Of a stretch of DNA of 35,581 bases, positions 14,114 through 23,495 are shown in pieces. Source of the stretch: an uncultured Alphaproteobacteria bacterium (GTDB lineage: Bacteria; Pseudomonadota; Alphaproteobacteria; RF32; CAG-239); contig CAKQMD010000017.1 in NCBI GenBank assembly GCA_934254925.1, positions 1-35,581 on the forward strand, written 5' to 3'. The position numbers and the translations under genes are program-made. The notes under the pieces were generated by a model. It saw only the letters and a program-made list of their open reading frames with translations. It did not search any database and was not told the origin of the DNA. Positions within the stretch are counted from its first letter, which is position 1. Each line of letters starts with the position of its first letter.

Positions 14114-14151
14114 CAAAAAAATCCGCCTTCATTCAGAAGGCGGATTTTTTT
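14114..14151. terminator. Bidirectional terminator between the rubredoxin fusion and ileS
   Basis: AATCCGCCTTC/GAAGGCGGATT stem (14120-14130 with 14136-14146), 5-base loop, A run on the left and T run on the right, between two convergent genes. Confidence 0.9.
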
Positions 14152-14159
14152 ATGACCTC

Positions 14160-17100
14160 TCAGGCAACTTTGGCATCAAAACAAAGCGGTTTTCCTTCAA
14201 TATCGGCCTCCGTTCCTTCGGTGCAGCTTTTTTCAATCTTTACCGCCAAAACCTGCTCAGCGATGTAGAGCTTGTTTTCTTCCAAGGCGCGGGCCAGTTC
14301 GGTATCGGCCGTTTGATAGGTCAGCTCAATACGATCCGAAATGTTAAAGTCCTTCTCCTTGCGCATGGTCTGAACCAGGCGGACAAAGTCTCTGGCCATG
14401 CCTTCGCGGCGCAGTTCTTCCGTTACATGCGTATCCAAGGTAACGACGGCTCGGTTTTCGGCAAAGGCCTGTCCGGCAACGCCTTCCTTCATATTGAGGC
14501 GGACTTCAAACAGCGTCTTGTCCAAAGTCTTGCCGGCAATCTCCAGCGTTCCGTCGGCATTGAGCGTCCACTGCCCCTGTTTGTAAGCAGCCATGACCGC
14601 ACCCATCTCTTTGCCCAAGGCCTTGCCCAGAAGCGGCGTATAAAGATAGACGGTTTTCTCGGCATATTTTGACAAATCATCATCAAATTTGACGCTTTTG
14701 ACGTTTAATTCGTCTTTGACGATTTCTTGATAAGCGGGAGCTAGTTCGGCGCCGATCAGCATCAGGGAAGCCAAAGGCAAACGATTGCGCAGGTTTTTCT
14801 CCTCGCGAATGAATTTGGCGGCGGAACAAAGCTCCTGCACAAAATCCATCTCCTCGACCAGTTTTTCATCCAGACGAATATCATCCAAGGCAGGATAGTC
14901 CGTCAAATGAACGGATTCTTCGCCGGTCAGGGCTTTGAAAACATGTTCGGTCACAAAAGGCAGCAACGGGGCAATAATTTTGCACAGGTTGACCAGAACG
15001 GTATAAAGCGTGTCAAAAGCCTGTTTGTCGCCTTCCCAGAAACGATCGCGAGAGCGGCGGATGTACCAGTTGTTCAAAATCTCCATAAACTGAGCCGTTT
15101 CGTTGCAGGCCAAGGCGACGTCATAGGTTTCAAGCCCCTGTTTTGCCACAAGGCTCAGCCTTTTGAGTTTGGAAAGGATATAGTTGTCGATCGCCGCCTC
15201 GGAGACCCGAATTTCTTTGGCCTTATATGATTCGGCATTGGCGTAAAGGGTAAAGAAATAAAAGGCGTTCCACAGAGGAATCAGCGCGACACGGGCCGCT
15301 TTGGCGATTTCTTTTCCTTCCAGGTCAACGGCCAGATTGCCGCCTTTCAAAACCGGCGAAGAAACCAGGAACCAGCGCAACGTATCCGACCCCATGCTCT
15401 CCAAAACATTATTGGGATCCGGATAATTTTTCAGGCGCTTGGAAAGTTTCTGTCCGCCTTCGGCCATCAGAAGTCCGGTACAGATGCAGTTTTTGAAGGC
15501 CGGCTTGTTGTGCAGCGCCGTCGACAAAACCGTCAGGGTATAAAACCAGCCGCGCGTTTGGTCAATGGCCTCAACAATGAAATCTGCCGGAAAATGATTT
15601 TCAAACCATTCTTTGTTTTCAAAAGGATAATGCACCTGGGCATAAGGCATGGAGCCGCTCTCAAACCAGCAGTCAAACACGTCGCCGACCCGGCGCATCA
15701 TCGTTTTTCCCGAAGGGTCGTCCGGATTGGGATAAACCACTTCGTCAATATAAGGCTTGTGCAAATTCGTCACGTTAAAGCCGGTTTTCTCGCGGATTTC
15801 GGCAACGGAACCGAAAACATCGACCCGCGGGAACTTGGGATTATCCGACTTCCAGACGGGAATCGGCGTTCCCCAGAAGCGGTTGCGCGAAATTGACCAA
15901 TCGCGCGCGCCTTCCAGCCATTTGCCGAAGCGGCCGTCCTTAATATGCTCCGGCACCCAGTGGATTTGCTGATTGTTTTTGACCATATCGTCCCTAAAAT
16001 CCGTCACTTTGACAAACCAGGAAGACATTGCCTTATAAATCAACGGCGTATCGGTGCGCCAGCAGAAGGGATAAGAGTGGGTATATTGTTCTTTTTTGAC
16101 CAGCAGGCCTTTCTCCTTCAGCCACTGCATGATGGGCTCATTGGTCTCAAAAACTTGTTTGCCTTCATAATCAGGCACTTCGGCAGTAAATTTCCCCGCT
16201 TCGTCGACCGGACAGACGACCGGAAAGTTCTCGTCATAAGCGCGGCAGGCTTCAAAGTCGTCCTGACCAAAACCCGGTGCAATATGCACAATGCCGGTAC
16301 CGTCTTCCGTCGAGACAAATTCTCCCGCCAAAACTTTGAAAGCACCTTTTTCTTTCAAATGCGCAAAGTAGGGAAACATCGGTTCATAGCCCATTCCGAC
16401 CAAATCGCGGCCCTTAAGGCCCGCAACCTTGACCGCGTTTTCCAGCTGTTTTTTATAGCGACCGCGCAAAGCATCGGCCAACACATATTTTTGGCCGTCT
16501 TCTTCCATAACGGCATAGTCAATGTCGTTGCCGACGGCCAGCATCAGGTTGGAAGGCAGCGTCCAGGGCGTGGTGGTCCAGACCAAAACGTTCATGCCGT
16601 TTTCAAGTTTGAACATGACGGTAACGGCGTTATCGGTCTTGTCCTGATAGCCCTGATTGACCTCAAAGTTCGACAAAGGAGTTTCGGCGCACCAGGAATA
16701 GGGCAATACGCGATAATCCTCATAAACCAGTCCTTTTTCCCACAATTGCTTAAAGTTGTTGATGACGCTTTCCATAAACGGCAGGTCCATGGTTTTGTAA
16801 TCGCGGCTGAAATCTACCCAGCGGCCGATGCGTTTGAACATTTCCACCCAGATGCCGGAATATTTTAAAACATCAGAACGGCAAAAATCATTAAATTTTT
16901 CAACGCCGAACTCCTCAATCTGTTTCCGGCCGGAGACGCCCAGTTGCTTTTCCGCCGACATTTCCGCCGGCAAGCCGTGGCAATCCCAACCCAGGCGACG
17001 GTCAACCTTTTTGCCGTTCATCGTCTGAAAGCGGGCGACCACGTCCTTGACATAAGACACCATGATATGTCCGTAGTGCGGGGTGCCGTTGGCAAAGGGA

Positions 17101-17246
17101 GGTCCGTCATAAAAAACAAACTCCGCCGCGCCGTCGCGATTATGCACGGATTTTTCGAAGGTTTTATTTTCATCCCAGAATTTGAGAACTTCTTTTTCGA
17201 TCCCGACAAAGTCAGGTTTGGCTTTTACGTCAGCATAGTATTTCAT
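14160..17246 (-). CDS. ileS: Isoleucyl-tRNA synthetase, long (eukaryote-like) type
   Basis: 1028 aa class I synthetase attaching Ile to tRNA-Ile. HIGH signature as HYGH at 57-60 within PPFANGTPHYGH; KMSKS signature as KLSKR near residue 600 in GGQKLSKRLKNYPDP; CP1 editing region with TTTPWTLPSNLMLAVG, STEDGTGIVHIAPGFGQDD. Length (over 1000) and the KLSKR and HYGH forms fit the IleRS2 or eukaryote-like branch, which is less sensitive to mupirocin and is found in some alphaproteobacteria. C-terminal anticodon-binding and extra domains follow (VTLDTHVTEELRREGMARDF). Start ATG 17246; SD weak. Type assignment is by motif and length only. Confidence 0.95.
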   Translation of the reverse strand: MKYYADVKAKPDFVGIEKEVLKFWDENKTFEKSVHNRDGAAEFVFYDGPPFANGTPHYGHIMVSYVKDVVARFQTMNGKKVDRRLGWDCHGLPAEMSAEKQLGVSGRKQIEEFGVEKFNDFCRSDVLKYSGIWVEMFKRIGRWVDFSRDYKTMDLPFMESVINNFKQLWEKGLVYEDYRVLPYSWCAETPLSNFEVNQGYQDKTDNAVTVMFKLENGMNVLVWTTTPWTLPSNLMLAVGNDIDYAVMEEDGQKYVLADALRGRYKKQLENAVKVAGLKGRDLVGMGYEPMFPYFAHLKEKGAFKVLAGEFVSTEDGTGIVHIAPGFGQDDFEACRAYDENFPVVCPVDEAGKFTAEVPDYEGKQVFETNEPIMQWLKEKGLLVKKEQYTHSYPFCWRTDTPLIYKAMSSWFVKVTDFRDDMVKNNQQIHWVPEHIKDGRFGKWLEGARDWSISRNRFWGTPIPVWKSDNPKFPRVDVFGSVAEIREKTGFNVTNLHKPYIDEVVYPNPDDPSGKTMMRRVGDVFDCWFESGSMPYAQVHYPFENKEWFENHFPADFIVEAIDQTRGWFYTLTVLSTALHNKPAFKNCICTGLLMAEGGQKLSKRLKNYPDPNNVLESMGSDTLRWFLVSSPVLKGGNLAVDLEGKEIAKAARVALIPLWNAFYFFTLYANAESYKAKEIRVSEAAIDNYILSKLKRLSLVAKQGLETYDVALACNETAQFMEILNNWYIRRSRDRFWEGDKQAFDTLYTVLVNLCKIIAPLLPFVTEHVFKALTGEESVHLTDYPALDDIRLDEKLVEEMDFVQELCSAAKFIREEKNLRNRLPLASLMLIGAELAPAYQEIVKDELNVKSVKFDDDLSKYAEKTVYLYTPLLGKALGKEMGAVMAAYKQGQWTLNADGTLEIAGKTLDKTLFEVRLNMKEGVAGQAFAENRAVVTLDTHVTEELRREGMARDFVRLVQTMRKEKDFNISDRIELTYQTADTELARALEENKLYIAEQVLAVKIEKSCTEGTEADIEGKPLCFDAKVA

Positions 17247-17484
17247 TTTTCTGATACCTATTTATTGAGATTTTATCTTGAAAGATTCCGGAAAACCGGA
17301 AAACGAAAGTGATTTATGTATAAAAAAGACGCATCCCCTAAGGGATAATAAAAAAGCTTGCGGATGGTATGAATAAATTTGACATCTTTTTCTAAAAAGC
17401 CGTTTTATAATTGATTTCAAAGTAAGTTAATACAAGATCCCCGGCGAGTCAAGATCTTAAATAGACAGACGGCGTTTTCCCTCC
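17247..17484. other. Intergenic region upstream of ileS
   Basis: 238 bases without a gene. It holds the ileS promoter and, on the minus strand, a small ATCCC-TTAG-GGGAT hairpin (17332-17345) and a TCCGG/CCGGA repeat (17286-17298). No T-box-like structure was recognisable. Confidence 0.4.
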
Positions 17485-18981
17485 TCAGCCGACGAGAGGA
17501 TAACGCGCGGACTTGCCGTCCGGAAGATCATAATGCCACCATTCGGATGACAGTGCCTGAAAACCGGCGGCTTCCATCATCTCCCGAAGCATTTTTCGGT
17601 TGGCCATCGCCACCGGGCGGCTCGGATCTTCATAGTCATGCCGGGCGGTTTTGAGATGCTCCAGAAAAGAGGCGGTTTCTCCCTGTCGGACTTGTTCGGC
17701 ATAGCGGGGATCATAAGCGTCAACCCGGGTGGGAAATTCAAGCTCATTGCCTTCAAGATCACACAAAACGACGTCAACCGCCGTACCGTGGCAATGCTGC
17801 GAAGCCTCCGGCGACGAAGCGAAGAAACCCGGCGCGGGAATGATCTCCTTCATCATCCGATGTGCCCGTGGCGGACGATAGGCGTCGCGGATTTTAAGCT
17901 TCAGTTTGCGCTCTTTTAAAACCGGCTCAAGTTTTTTCAAGCATTTCCAGACGTCCTTGTGAACCAGCGCGCGATTGCCAAAACCGATCTTTTCATAAAC
18001 CGGGCAGGAAACCATGTTTTGCGGCAGGGCATACATCATGTCGACAATAAAGCAATCACCTTTAACTTCCACCAATTTGTTTTTTTGGTAGACCTTGGCG
18101 GCGGAAACAAATTTTTCAAACAATGCCAAAGCGGCCGGATCTTCAAACTTGACCAGTTTTTCCGGATGCCATTGGACGCCCAATACAAATTCGTTCCAGG
18201 GGCGACGAAGTTCCAAAGCTTCGGGAACATCATCCGGAGCTGTGGCCGTAATGATGAAATCCTGCGTTTCTTGCGGTACGACCGCCTCGTTATGCGTAGA
18301 ATTGACCTTGACGCTTTTCAGGCCGGTTATGTTTGCCAAAAGCGTATCCGGTTTGATTTCAACATTATGAATATACAAGTCGTAATCCTGACGATGATTG
18401 ATTGCCGCTGCGGTTTTATTGATTTTGTTGCGTAACTTGCCGCCATTTAACAAGGCCAGCACCTGAAAACCGGCACATATTCCCAACAGCGGCAATTTTC
18501 GCCGCCTCGCGAAGGTCAGGGCCTTTTCATAAGCAAAGTAACGCTTGCCGGGAATCTCGCCCTGATGATTTTGCGGATCGACATATTTTTCCGGCGGAAA
18601 GAAAAAATCGCCGCCGGGCAGAATAATTCCGTCAGGATTCAAGAACTCCAGCTGTTCCTTCACTTTGTCAAAAGCCACGAAAGCAATACGACCGCCGGCT
18701 CTTTCCACCGCATGAACATAACTGGGATGAATGGCGTAATCCTTCTCCATACGGTCAGGATGTTTGGCTACGGCCAACAACACCGCAATCAGCGGACGCC
18801 GGGGATTGACCCGATGTTTTTCCGGCAGGCGAAACTCGGGAATCTGCCCGTTCTCAATCACGGTGCGTACTTCCTCGGCGGAAATGCCCCAATAAGGGTC
18901 CTTCTCCCCGGGATAACGAGTCTCGTTGAGATAGAGAATCTTGGTTTTATTGGTATAAATCGGGCAACAACTTGGCGTCAT
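17485..18981 (-). CDS. C26/class-I glutamine amidotransferase-like hydrolase fused to VanX-type dipeptidase
   Basis: 498 aa from the ATG at 18981 (SD AGGAAA); an ATG at 19002 would add 7 residues. Residues about 60-300 are a class-I GATase/peptidase C26 domain of the gamma-glutamyl hydrolase (PuuD-like) type: nucleophile Cys169 in GICAGFQ, catalytic His272 and Glu274 in GVQWHPE. Residues about 300-498 are an M15D D-Ala-D-Ala dipeptidase domain: RDAYRPP, zinc ligands His396 and Asp403 in SQHCHGTAVD, and Glu480/His483 in SSEWWHYD. The usual VanX MGxxFD motif is replaced by a FPTRVDAY segment, so specificity may differ. No signal peptide: cytoplasmic. It overlaps BatD by 35 bases, hence coupled. 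Likely cleaves gamma-Glu and dipeptide bonds, perhaps in recycled peptidoglycan stem peptides (inference). Confidence 0.88.
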   Translation of the reverse strand: MTPSCCPIYTNKTKILYLNETRYPGEKDPYWGISAEEVRTVIENGQIPEFRLPEKHRVNPRRPLIAVLLAVAKHPDRMEKDYAIHPSYVHAVERAGGRIAFVAFDKVKEQLEFLNPDGIILPGGDFFFPPEKYVDPQNHQGEIPGKRYFAYEKALTFARRRKLPLLGICAGFQVLALLNGGKLRNKINKTAAAINHRQDYDLYIHNVEIKPDTLLANITGLKSVKVNSTHNEAVVPQETQDFIITATAPDDVPEALELRRPWNEFVLGVQWHPEKLVKFEDPAALALFEKFVSAAKVYQKNKLVEVKGDCFIVDMMYALPQNMVSCPVYEKIGFGNRALVHKDVWKCLKKLEPVLKERKLKLKIRDAYRPPRAHRMMKEIIPAPGFFASSPEASQHCHGTAVDVVLCDLEGNELEFPTRVDAYDPRYAEQVRQGETASFLEHLKTARHDYEDPSRPVAMANRKMLREMMEAAGFQALSSEWWHYDLPDGKSARYPLVG

Positions 18982-20698
18982 GGCGTTTTCCTGTTTTGGC
19001 ATGATTCACTTTCTCAAAGGCTTTGATAAAATCGTCGGCATTCCATTCCGACGCGGCGTCAGAGTACAAGATTGCCATCAATTTTTCAAGTTCTTTGGCA
19101 AAATCTTTGCTTTTGGTCAGTTTTACCACCTCGCGCAAATTCGTCAAGACACCGGTATGATATCTTTCCGCCGCCCAAAGGAGTATGGCGTCGCGCAGGG
19201 CACGAAAATCCTCGGCCGTTGCGGCGGCAAGGACGTTTTTTCGCAAAACCGAAGCGGAAACCGAGGCCGGCTCTTCCTTTCCTCCCAAACGGCGCGGTTT
19301 TAGCAACAGATAGCTGATGACAATGCCCAAGCCGAAAGCGCCTACCAACATCAGGGCAATGTCTTTGACGTCAAAGCGCGGCTCTGCCGGCTGCGGCGCC
19401 ACGTTGACCGGAATCGCCTGATTCTTTTCCTGCAGACGGACCGCTTCCGCCGGCGCCGTTTCCGTCAGATTAGGTGCAGCAGCCGGTTGTACGGTTACCG
19501 TTTGTGCCGGTAAAACGGCTTTCTCGTTTTTTCCGGTCGTTACGTTAAACCATTCGACGCTGATTTCAGGCAAAGTCAGACGACCGGCTTTCTCGGGAAT
19601 ATAGACATTGGCAATTTGCTTTGCGGCAATAATGGTGCCGGCAGAAGACTTCATGCTCAACTGCGGTTTTTCGGGATATTGCTTAACCCCGTCAATGGCG
19701 GGAAAATGAACTTCCGGCAATTGAGAATCGATGACACCGGCAGCCTGAACGGTCACCGTGCGGGTCACCGCTTCGCCAACACGAAACATCGGCGGCTCCG
19801 GACGCCAGGAAGCAAAGAGCTCCAACTTGCGAGCCGGGACCCACCAGGACGTGTTTGCCGCAATGGCCGGACGAACGTTGACCATAATCGGCTTGGTGGT
19901 CAGACGTACCGGACGGCGGCTGGCAAAAACATCCGCCAGGCCAATGCCTCCCAACCGGAAATCGTCGTTAAAAAAGGCGGCGAAAGGATCATGACGCGGT
20001 GCGCCGCGCGTCAGATAAAAGCCTTCAAACACCAAAGGCGGAATCGTCAGGCGACCGCTTTTTTGCGGAAACAAAGCATAGTCAAAACGGATTTTCCGCA
20101 CTTTTTTGCCGTTTTTTATTTCCGTGTCAACGCGCGGCTGACTGAGAATTTTAATGATCCAGTCATCGCTCGTTCCGGTTTGAAAATAAGGTTCTTCTCC
20201 TTGCAGGCCGCCTTCGTCTTCTATCGTTACGCTCAGGCGGATTTCCTGCTGCACATAAGGTTGATTGTTGTCAATTTCGGCAGACATGTCAAAACGCGGC
20301 GCATAAGCGGCGGCATCAGCTTCCGGTGCCGGTGCTCCGGCTTCCGTCACCTGCAGGATGATCGGATTGCTGTGATAATCTCCCAATTTGAGAGACGGAA
20401 TGGTCACCTCGCCTTTTCGCTTGGGCATCAAAACCAAATTCCATTGCGTGGCCGTGGCCATTTTGCCGTTAATGATGTTGGTCTTGAACGCACTTGAAAC
20501 GGAATAAACCTGAAAATCTTCATCCAAGGCATAAAAATCCGGTGTATCGTCAACATCATTGCCGTCAAACTCCAAGGTCAGCACAAAAGTCTCTCCGGCA
20601 GGAACCGGATTGCGGTTAACACGGGCCGTGAACTCCGACGCCGATGCCGACCAACTCCACAAGACAAGACTAAAGACAATCAACAAGCATTTTTTCAT
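18947..20698 (-). CDS. batD: BatD-like envelope protein (aerotolerance)
   Basis: 583 aa: signal peptide (CLLIVFSLVLWSWSASA), several Ig-like beta domains (FTARVNRNPVPAGETFVLTL, FDYALFPQKSGRLTIPPLVF), one transmembrane helix near residues 440-465, and a C-terminal cytoplasmic helical domain (LREVVKLTKSKDFAKELEKL). This is the BatD layout of Bacteroides and many proteobacteria. It overlaps BatB by four bases (ATGA) and the fusion gene downstream. Bat proteins associate as an envelope complex linked to oxygen tolerance and to chaperone-like MoxR ATPases; exact biochemistry is unknown. Confidence 0.9.
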   Translation of the reverse strand: MKKCLLIVFSLVLWSWSASASEFTARVNRNPVPAGETFVLTLEFDGNDVDDTPDFYALDEDFQVYSVSSAFKTNIINGKMATATQWNLVLMPKRKGEVTIPSLKLGDYHSNPIILQVTEAGAPAPEADAAAYAPRFDMSAEIDNNQPYVQQEIRLSVTIEDEGGLQGEEPYFQTGTSDDWIIKILSQPRVDTEIKNGKKVRKIRFDYALFPQKSGRLTIPPLVFEGFYLTRGAPRHDPFAAFFNDDFRLGGIGLADVFASRRPVRLTTKPIMVNVRPAIAANTSWWVPARKLELFASWRPEPPMFRVGEAVTRTVTVQAAGVIDSQLPEVHFPAIDGVKQYPEKPQLSMKSSAGTIIAAKQIANVYIPEKAGRLTLPEISVEWFNVTTGKNEKAVLPAQTVTVQPAAAPNLTETAPAEAVRLQEKNQAIPVNVAPQPAEPRFDVKDIALMLVGAFGLGIVISYLLLKPRRLGGKEEPASVSASVLRKNVLAAATAEDFRALRDAILLWAAERYHTGVLTNLREVVKLTKSKDFAKELEKLMAILYSDAASEWNADDFIKAFEKVNHAKTGKRHDAKLLPDLYQ

Positions 20699-22482
20699 TT
20701 TTCTTCACCATAACGATTTTGTAAATATTCTTTGCGGATAAAGGCTTTCAACAAGCCGCCCGGATCTTCGGGAATCTTTCGGTACTGTTGTGCGCGGGCC
20801 TGGGCCTGCTCATTATATTTGTCATTAGCTTCGCCTGCTTGCGCCGACGCGGCACCGGGTTTTTCCTGTTCCTCTTTTTCTTCGGTATCCGAACGGTTGT
20901 CCGGCGCAGAAGAAGCCGATGCGGAATCGCTTCCCGGAGTTGATGGGGTACGATTTTGTTCATTTCCTGAAGAATCGTTTTCCGAAGACGACTGATCGTT
21001 TTCACCCTCCCCGGAATTTTGTTGCTGATCGGACGTATTTTCCCGGCTGTCGGCGTTTTGCTGATCATCCCCGCTTTGTTGCTGCCGATTTTGATTCTGC
21101 TCTTGCTGTTCCGATTGACTTTGGCCAGAAGACTCGCTTTCCTGATTTTGCGAATCGTCGTTATTCTGCGGGTTATCCTTGTTTTGCGGTTGCGGACTTT
21201 CCTGTTTTTGGCGCTTTAAATATTCCAGATTAAACGCGGCATCTTCATGTTTGGAATCAAGGCTTAAAACTTCCTCGTATTTTTGAATGGCCTCGTCAAT
21301 ACGGCCGCTTTTGGCCAAGGCATTGCCCTGATTATACATCGCCGTCACATCGTCAGCAGCGGAAAAACGCGCCAGAGCTCCGGCATAGTCGCCTTGGCGG
21401 TAAAGACTGGCTCCCTGCCAGCGTTGGTCTTTGAACTCAGCGGCGGCAGCAGCATAATCGCCTTGCTGAAAATATCGCAGCCCGTCTTGATCGGCATTGC
21501 GGAAAAAAGACGCCGAGGCCGGCAGCGGCAGCAGCAATGATAGCCCGACCCAGAGCAAAATGCCGCGACGGAAGAAATACAGGCAACACAGTAACGGCAA
21601 AACCAGCAGGTAATAACCGTAATCTTCCCAAACAATCCGTTGATTGTTACTTTCGGACAAGGCAGAAGAAGTTCTTTCCATGAATGCGGCCAGACGGCGG
21701 ACGTCATCGTCTCCCGGGGTGAGGCGCAGCGCCAAACCGCCGCCGTTTTTCGCCACCAAGTCCAAACGATTGTCCTTATCGCCGGCAATCACCTCGGCAC
21801 TGACCTGATACCCCTCCGCCAAGGAGGCTCGTGCCGCTGCCAGGGTCAGATCCAGCTTCTGTCCGACACCGGAGGCAAAGACGACAATATTACCGTCTTT
21901 AAAACCGCCGTTTTCCAAAGCCTTAACCGCCAGGTCAATCGCACGGTCAAGACGATCGCCGTTTGCAGGCATGATTTCCGGCGTCACGGCCGGAAGCAGG
22001 TTTTCAATAATCTTCGGATCATCGGTCAGCGGACTGATTAAAAACGGTTCATCGCTGTAAACAATCAGGCCGGTTTGCGCACCGGGCAAAATTTGCAGCA
22101 AATCGTTCATCTTGTATTTTGCTCGCTCCAAACGACTGGGCGTTACATCCGTCGCCAGCATCTCCGAAGACAGGTTCAGCAAAAACATGACCGGTGCTTC
22201 CGGACGAAGCGCGGGGATTTCCTTTTTTACCCAACTCGGACCGGCAGCAGCGACAATGCCGCTCATAAAACCGCACAGCCCCAAGACAAGAAGCAGGCGT
22301 CGGCCGGAAGAGGACCCGCGAATCAGCAAATAATCCAGCAGTTTTTTATCACAAACGCCTTCCCAGGACGACTGCGTTTTATACCCGCGAAACCAACGCC
22401 AATAAAATGCCGCCGGCAACAAAAGCGCCAGCAACCACCAAGGACGCAAAAAGTGAAAATTATGCCAAAATTCCTGCCACAT
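20695..22482 (-). CDS. batB: BatB/BatC: VWA-TPR fusion with degenerate MIDAS
   Basis: 595 aa from ATG 22482, overlapping the BatA stop as TGATG; GTG 22485 is the alternative. Two N-terminal membrane helices, a VWA domain (about 95-300), a third helix, then TPR repeats (about 330-420: GLRYFQQGDYAAAAAEFKDQ, AMYNQGNALAKSGRIDEAIQ) and a long Asn/Gln/Ser/Glu-rich linker (about 425-555) ending in DPGGLLKAFIRKEY, a family signature. The metal site of the VWA is changed: the canonical DxSxS is NLSSE (about 103-107), and the later TDG is replaced by ASG (FASGVG), so metal-dependent ligand binding is unlikely. It joins what are separate batB and batC genes elsewhere. Confidence 0.9.
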   Translation of the reverse strand: MWQEFWHNFHFLRPWWLLALLLPAAFYWRWFRGYKTQSSWEGVCDKKLLDYLLIRGSSSGRRLLLVLGLCGFMSGIVAAAGPSWVKKEIPALRPEAPVMFLLNLSSEMLATDVTPSRLERAKYKMNDLLQILPGAQTGLIVYSDEPFLISPLTDDPKIIENLLPAVTPEIMPANGDRLDRAIDLAVKALENGGFKDGNIVVFASGVGQKLDLTLAAARASLAEGYQVSAEVIAGDKDNRLDLVAKNGGGLALRLTPGDDDVRRLAAFMERTSSALSESNNQRIVWEDYGYYLLVLPLLCCLYFFRRGILLWVGLSLLLPLPASASFFRNADQDGLRYFQQGDYAAAAAEFKDQRWQGASLYRQGDYAGALARFSAADDVTAMYNQGNALAKSGRIDEAIQKYEEVLSLDSKHEDAAFNLEYLKRQKQESPQPQNKDNPQNNDDSQNQESESSGQSQSEQQEQNQNRQQQSGDDQQNADSRENTSDQQQNSGEGENDQSSSENDSSGNEQNRTPSTPGSDSASASSAPDNRSDTEEKEEQEKPGAASAQAGEANDKYNEQAQARAQQYRKIPEDPGGLLKAFIRKEYLQNRYGEEK

Positions 22483-23495
22483 CACACGCTTCTCCTCTTT
22501 TTCCAGGCCAGCAGCAAAGCAAGGCCGAGAGCCGCCAGCAGAGGGACATAATAAAGATCGCGGACTTCCGCCACAAATTGGTCTTCATGTTCGGTGGGCT
22601 CCAGACGGTCAATGGTCTGATAGACTTTTTGCAGATCGGCGGTGTTTTCGGCCCGGAAATAGCGGCCGCGCGTCGCCTGAGCCAGGGCTTCAAGGCCTTT
22701 TTCATCCAACCCGGAGCGGCTTCCCGGCAGTTGGATTCCCATAAAAGAGGAGAAAAAAGCATCCGGCGCTCCCACGCCGACGGTATAGATTTTAACATTT
22801 TCGTCCCGAGCCAGCTTAACGGCCTGAGGAATGCTGATGCTGCCGTCATTGTTTTCGCCGTCGGTCAGAAGAATGACGACTTTTTCTTTGGCATCGCCGC
22901 TGTTGCGGACCGATTTCAGCGCCAGGCCCAAGGCGTCGCCGATGGCGGTCGAATCTCCGGCCATGCCGGCATCCATCTGCATCAAAATCGAGACGACGGC
23001 CGCTTTGTCAAAGGTTATCGGCGCCTGCAAATAGGCTCTGGAACCGAACAAGATCAACCCCAGGCGGTCGTCGGCTCGTTTGTTGACGAAATCTCGGGCA
23101 ACCAGTTTGACGGCATTGAGACGGCTGATGCGTCGACCGTTATAGGCAAAATCTCGTTCCAACATGGAATTGGAAATGTCCATCACCATTAAAATGTCCC
23201 GCGCCTGTTGCGGCAAGCGAATCGGTTCGCCGCTCCACTGCGGTCGAGCCGCCGCCAGGCAAAGCAAAGTCCATACCGCATACAACCCCAGCCAAGCCGC
23301 AGAAACCTTATTGTTTTTATTTAAGCTGCCGAGACTCCATAAAGCGCCCGACTTGACGGAAATCTTTTCAATATCCTGCAAAAAAGGCAGGCGCAAAGCA
23401 TCACCGTGCAGACCTTTCAACGGCGGCAGCACCGCCCGGACAAGCGGCGGCAGCAGCAACAAAAGCAAAAGCCAGGGATAAGCAAAAGAAATCAT
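22482..23495 (-). CDS. batA: BatA: membrane-anchored VWA protein
   Basis: 337 aa. Hydrophobic N-terminus (FAYPWLLLLLLLPPLVRAVL, typical of BatA), second helix at about 66-82, VWA domain at 98-290 with an intact MIDAS: Asp106-x-Ser108-x-Ser110 in MDISNSM, Thr183 in GDSTAIGDA, and TDGENN at 211-216. A last helix (VPLLAALGLALLLA) and a basic tail follow. It overlaps DUF4381 upstream (ATGA, 23492-23495) and BatB downstream. It is probably the metal-binding, ligand-binding partner of BatB and BatD. Confidence 0.92.
   Translation of the reverse strand: MISFAYPWLLLLLLLPPLVRAVLPPLKGLHGDALRLPFLQDIEKISVKSGALWSLGSLNKNNKVSAAWLGLYAVWTLLCLAAARPQWSGEPIRLPQQARDILMVMDISNSMLERDFAYNGRRISRLNAVKLVARDFVNKRADDRLGLILFGSRAYLQAPITFDKAAVVSILMQMDAGMAGDSTAIGDALGLALKSVRNSGDAKEKVVILLTDGENNDGSISIPQAVKLARDENVKIYTVGVGAPDAFFSSFMGIQLPGSRSGLDEKGLEALAQATRGRYFRAENTADLQKVYQTIDRLEPTEHEDQFVAEVRDLYYVPLLAALGLALLLAWKKRRSV

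Noticed and set aside
15945..16868. Long plus-strand open frame (307 codons)
   Set aside because: Antisense to ileS, which is certain; no SD or protein-like pattern.
17247..17484. T-box or other riboswitch ahead of ileS
   Set aside because: No specifier loop or conserved T-box sequence could be recognised, and T-boxes are not expected in alphaproteobacteria.
19616..20497. Long plus-strand open frame (293 codons)
   Set aside because: Lies wholly antisense to batD; composition is Arg/His/Phe-rich without any family features, as expected of a shadow of a GC-rich gene.
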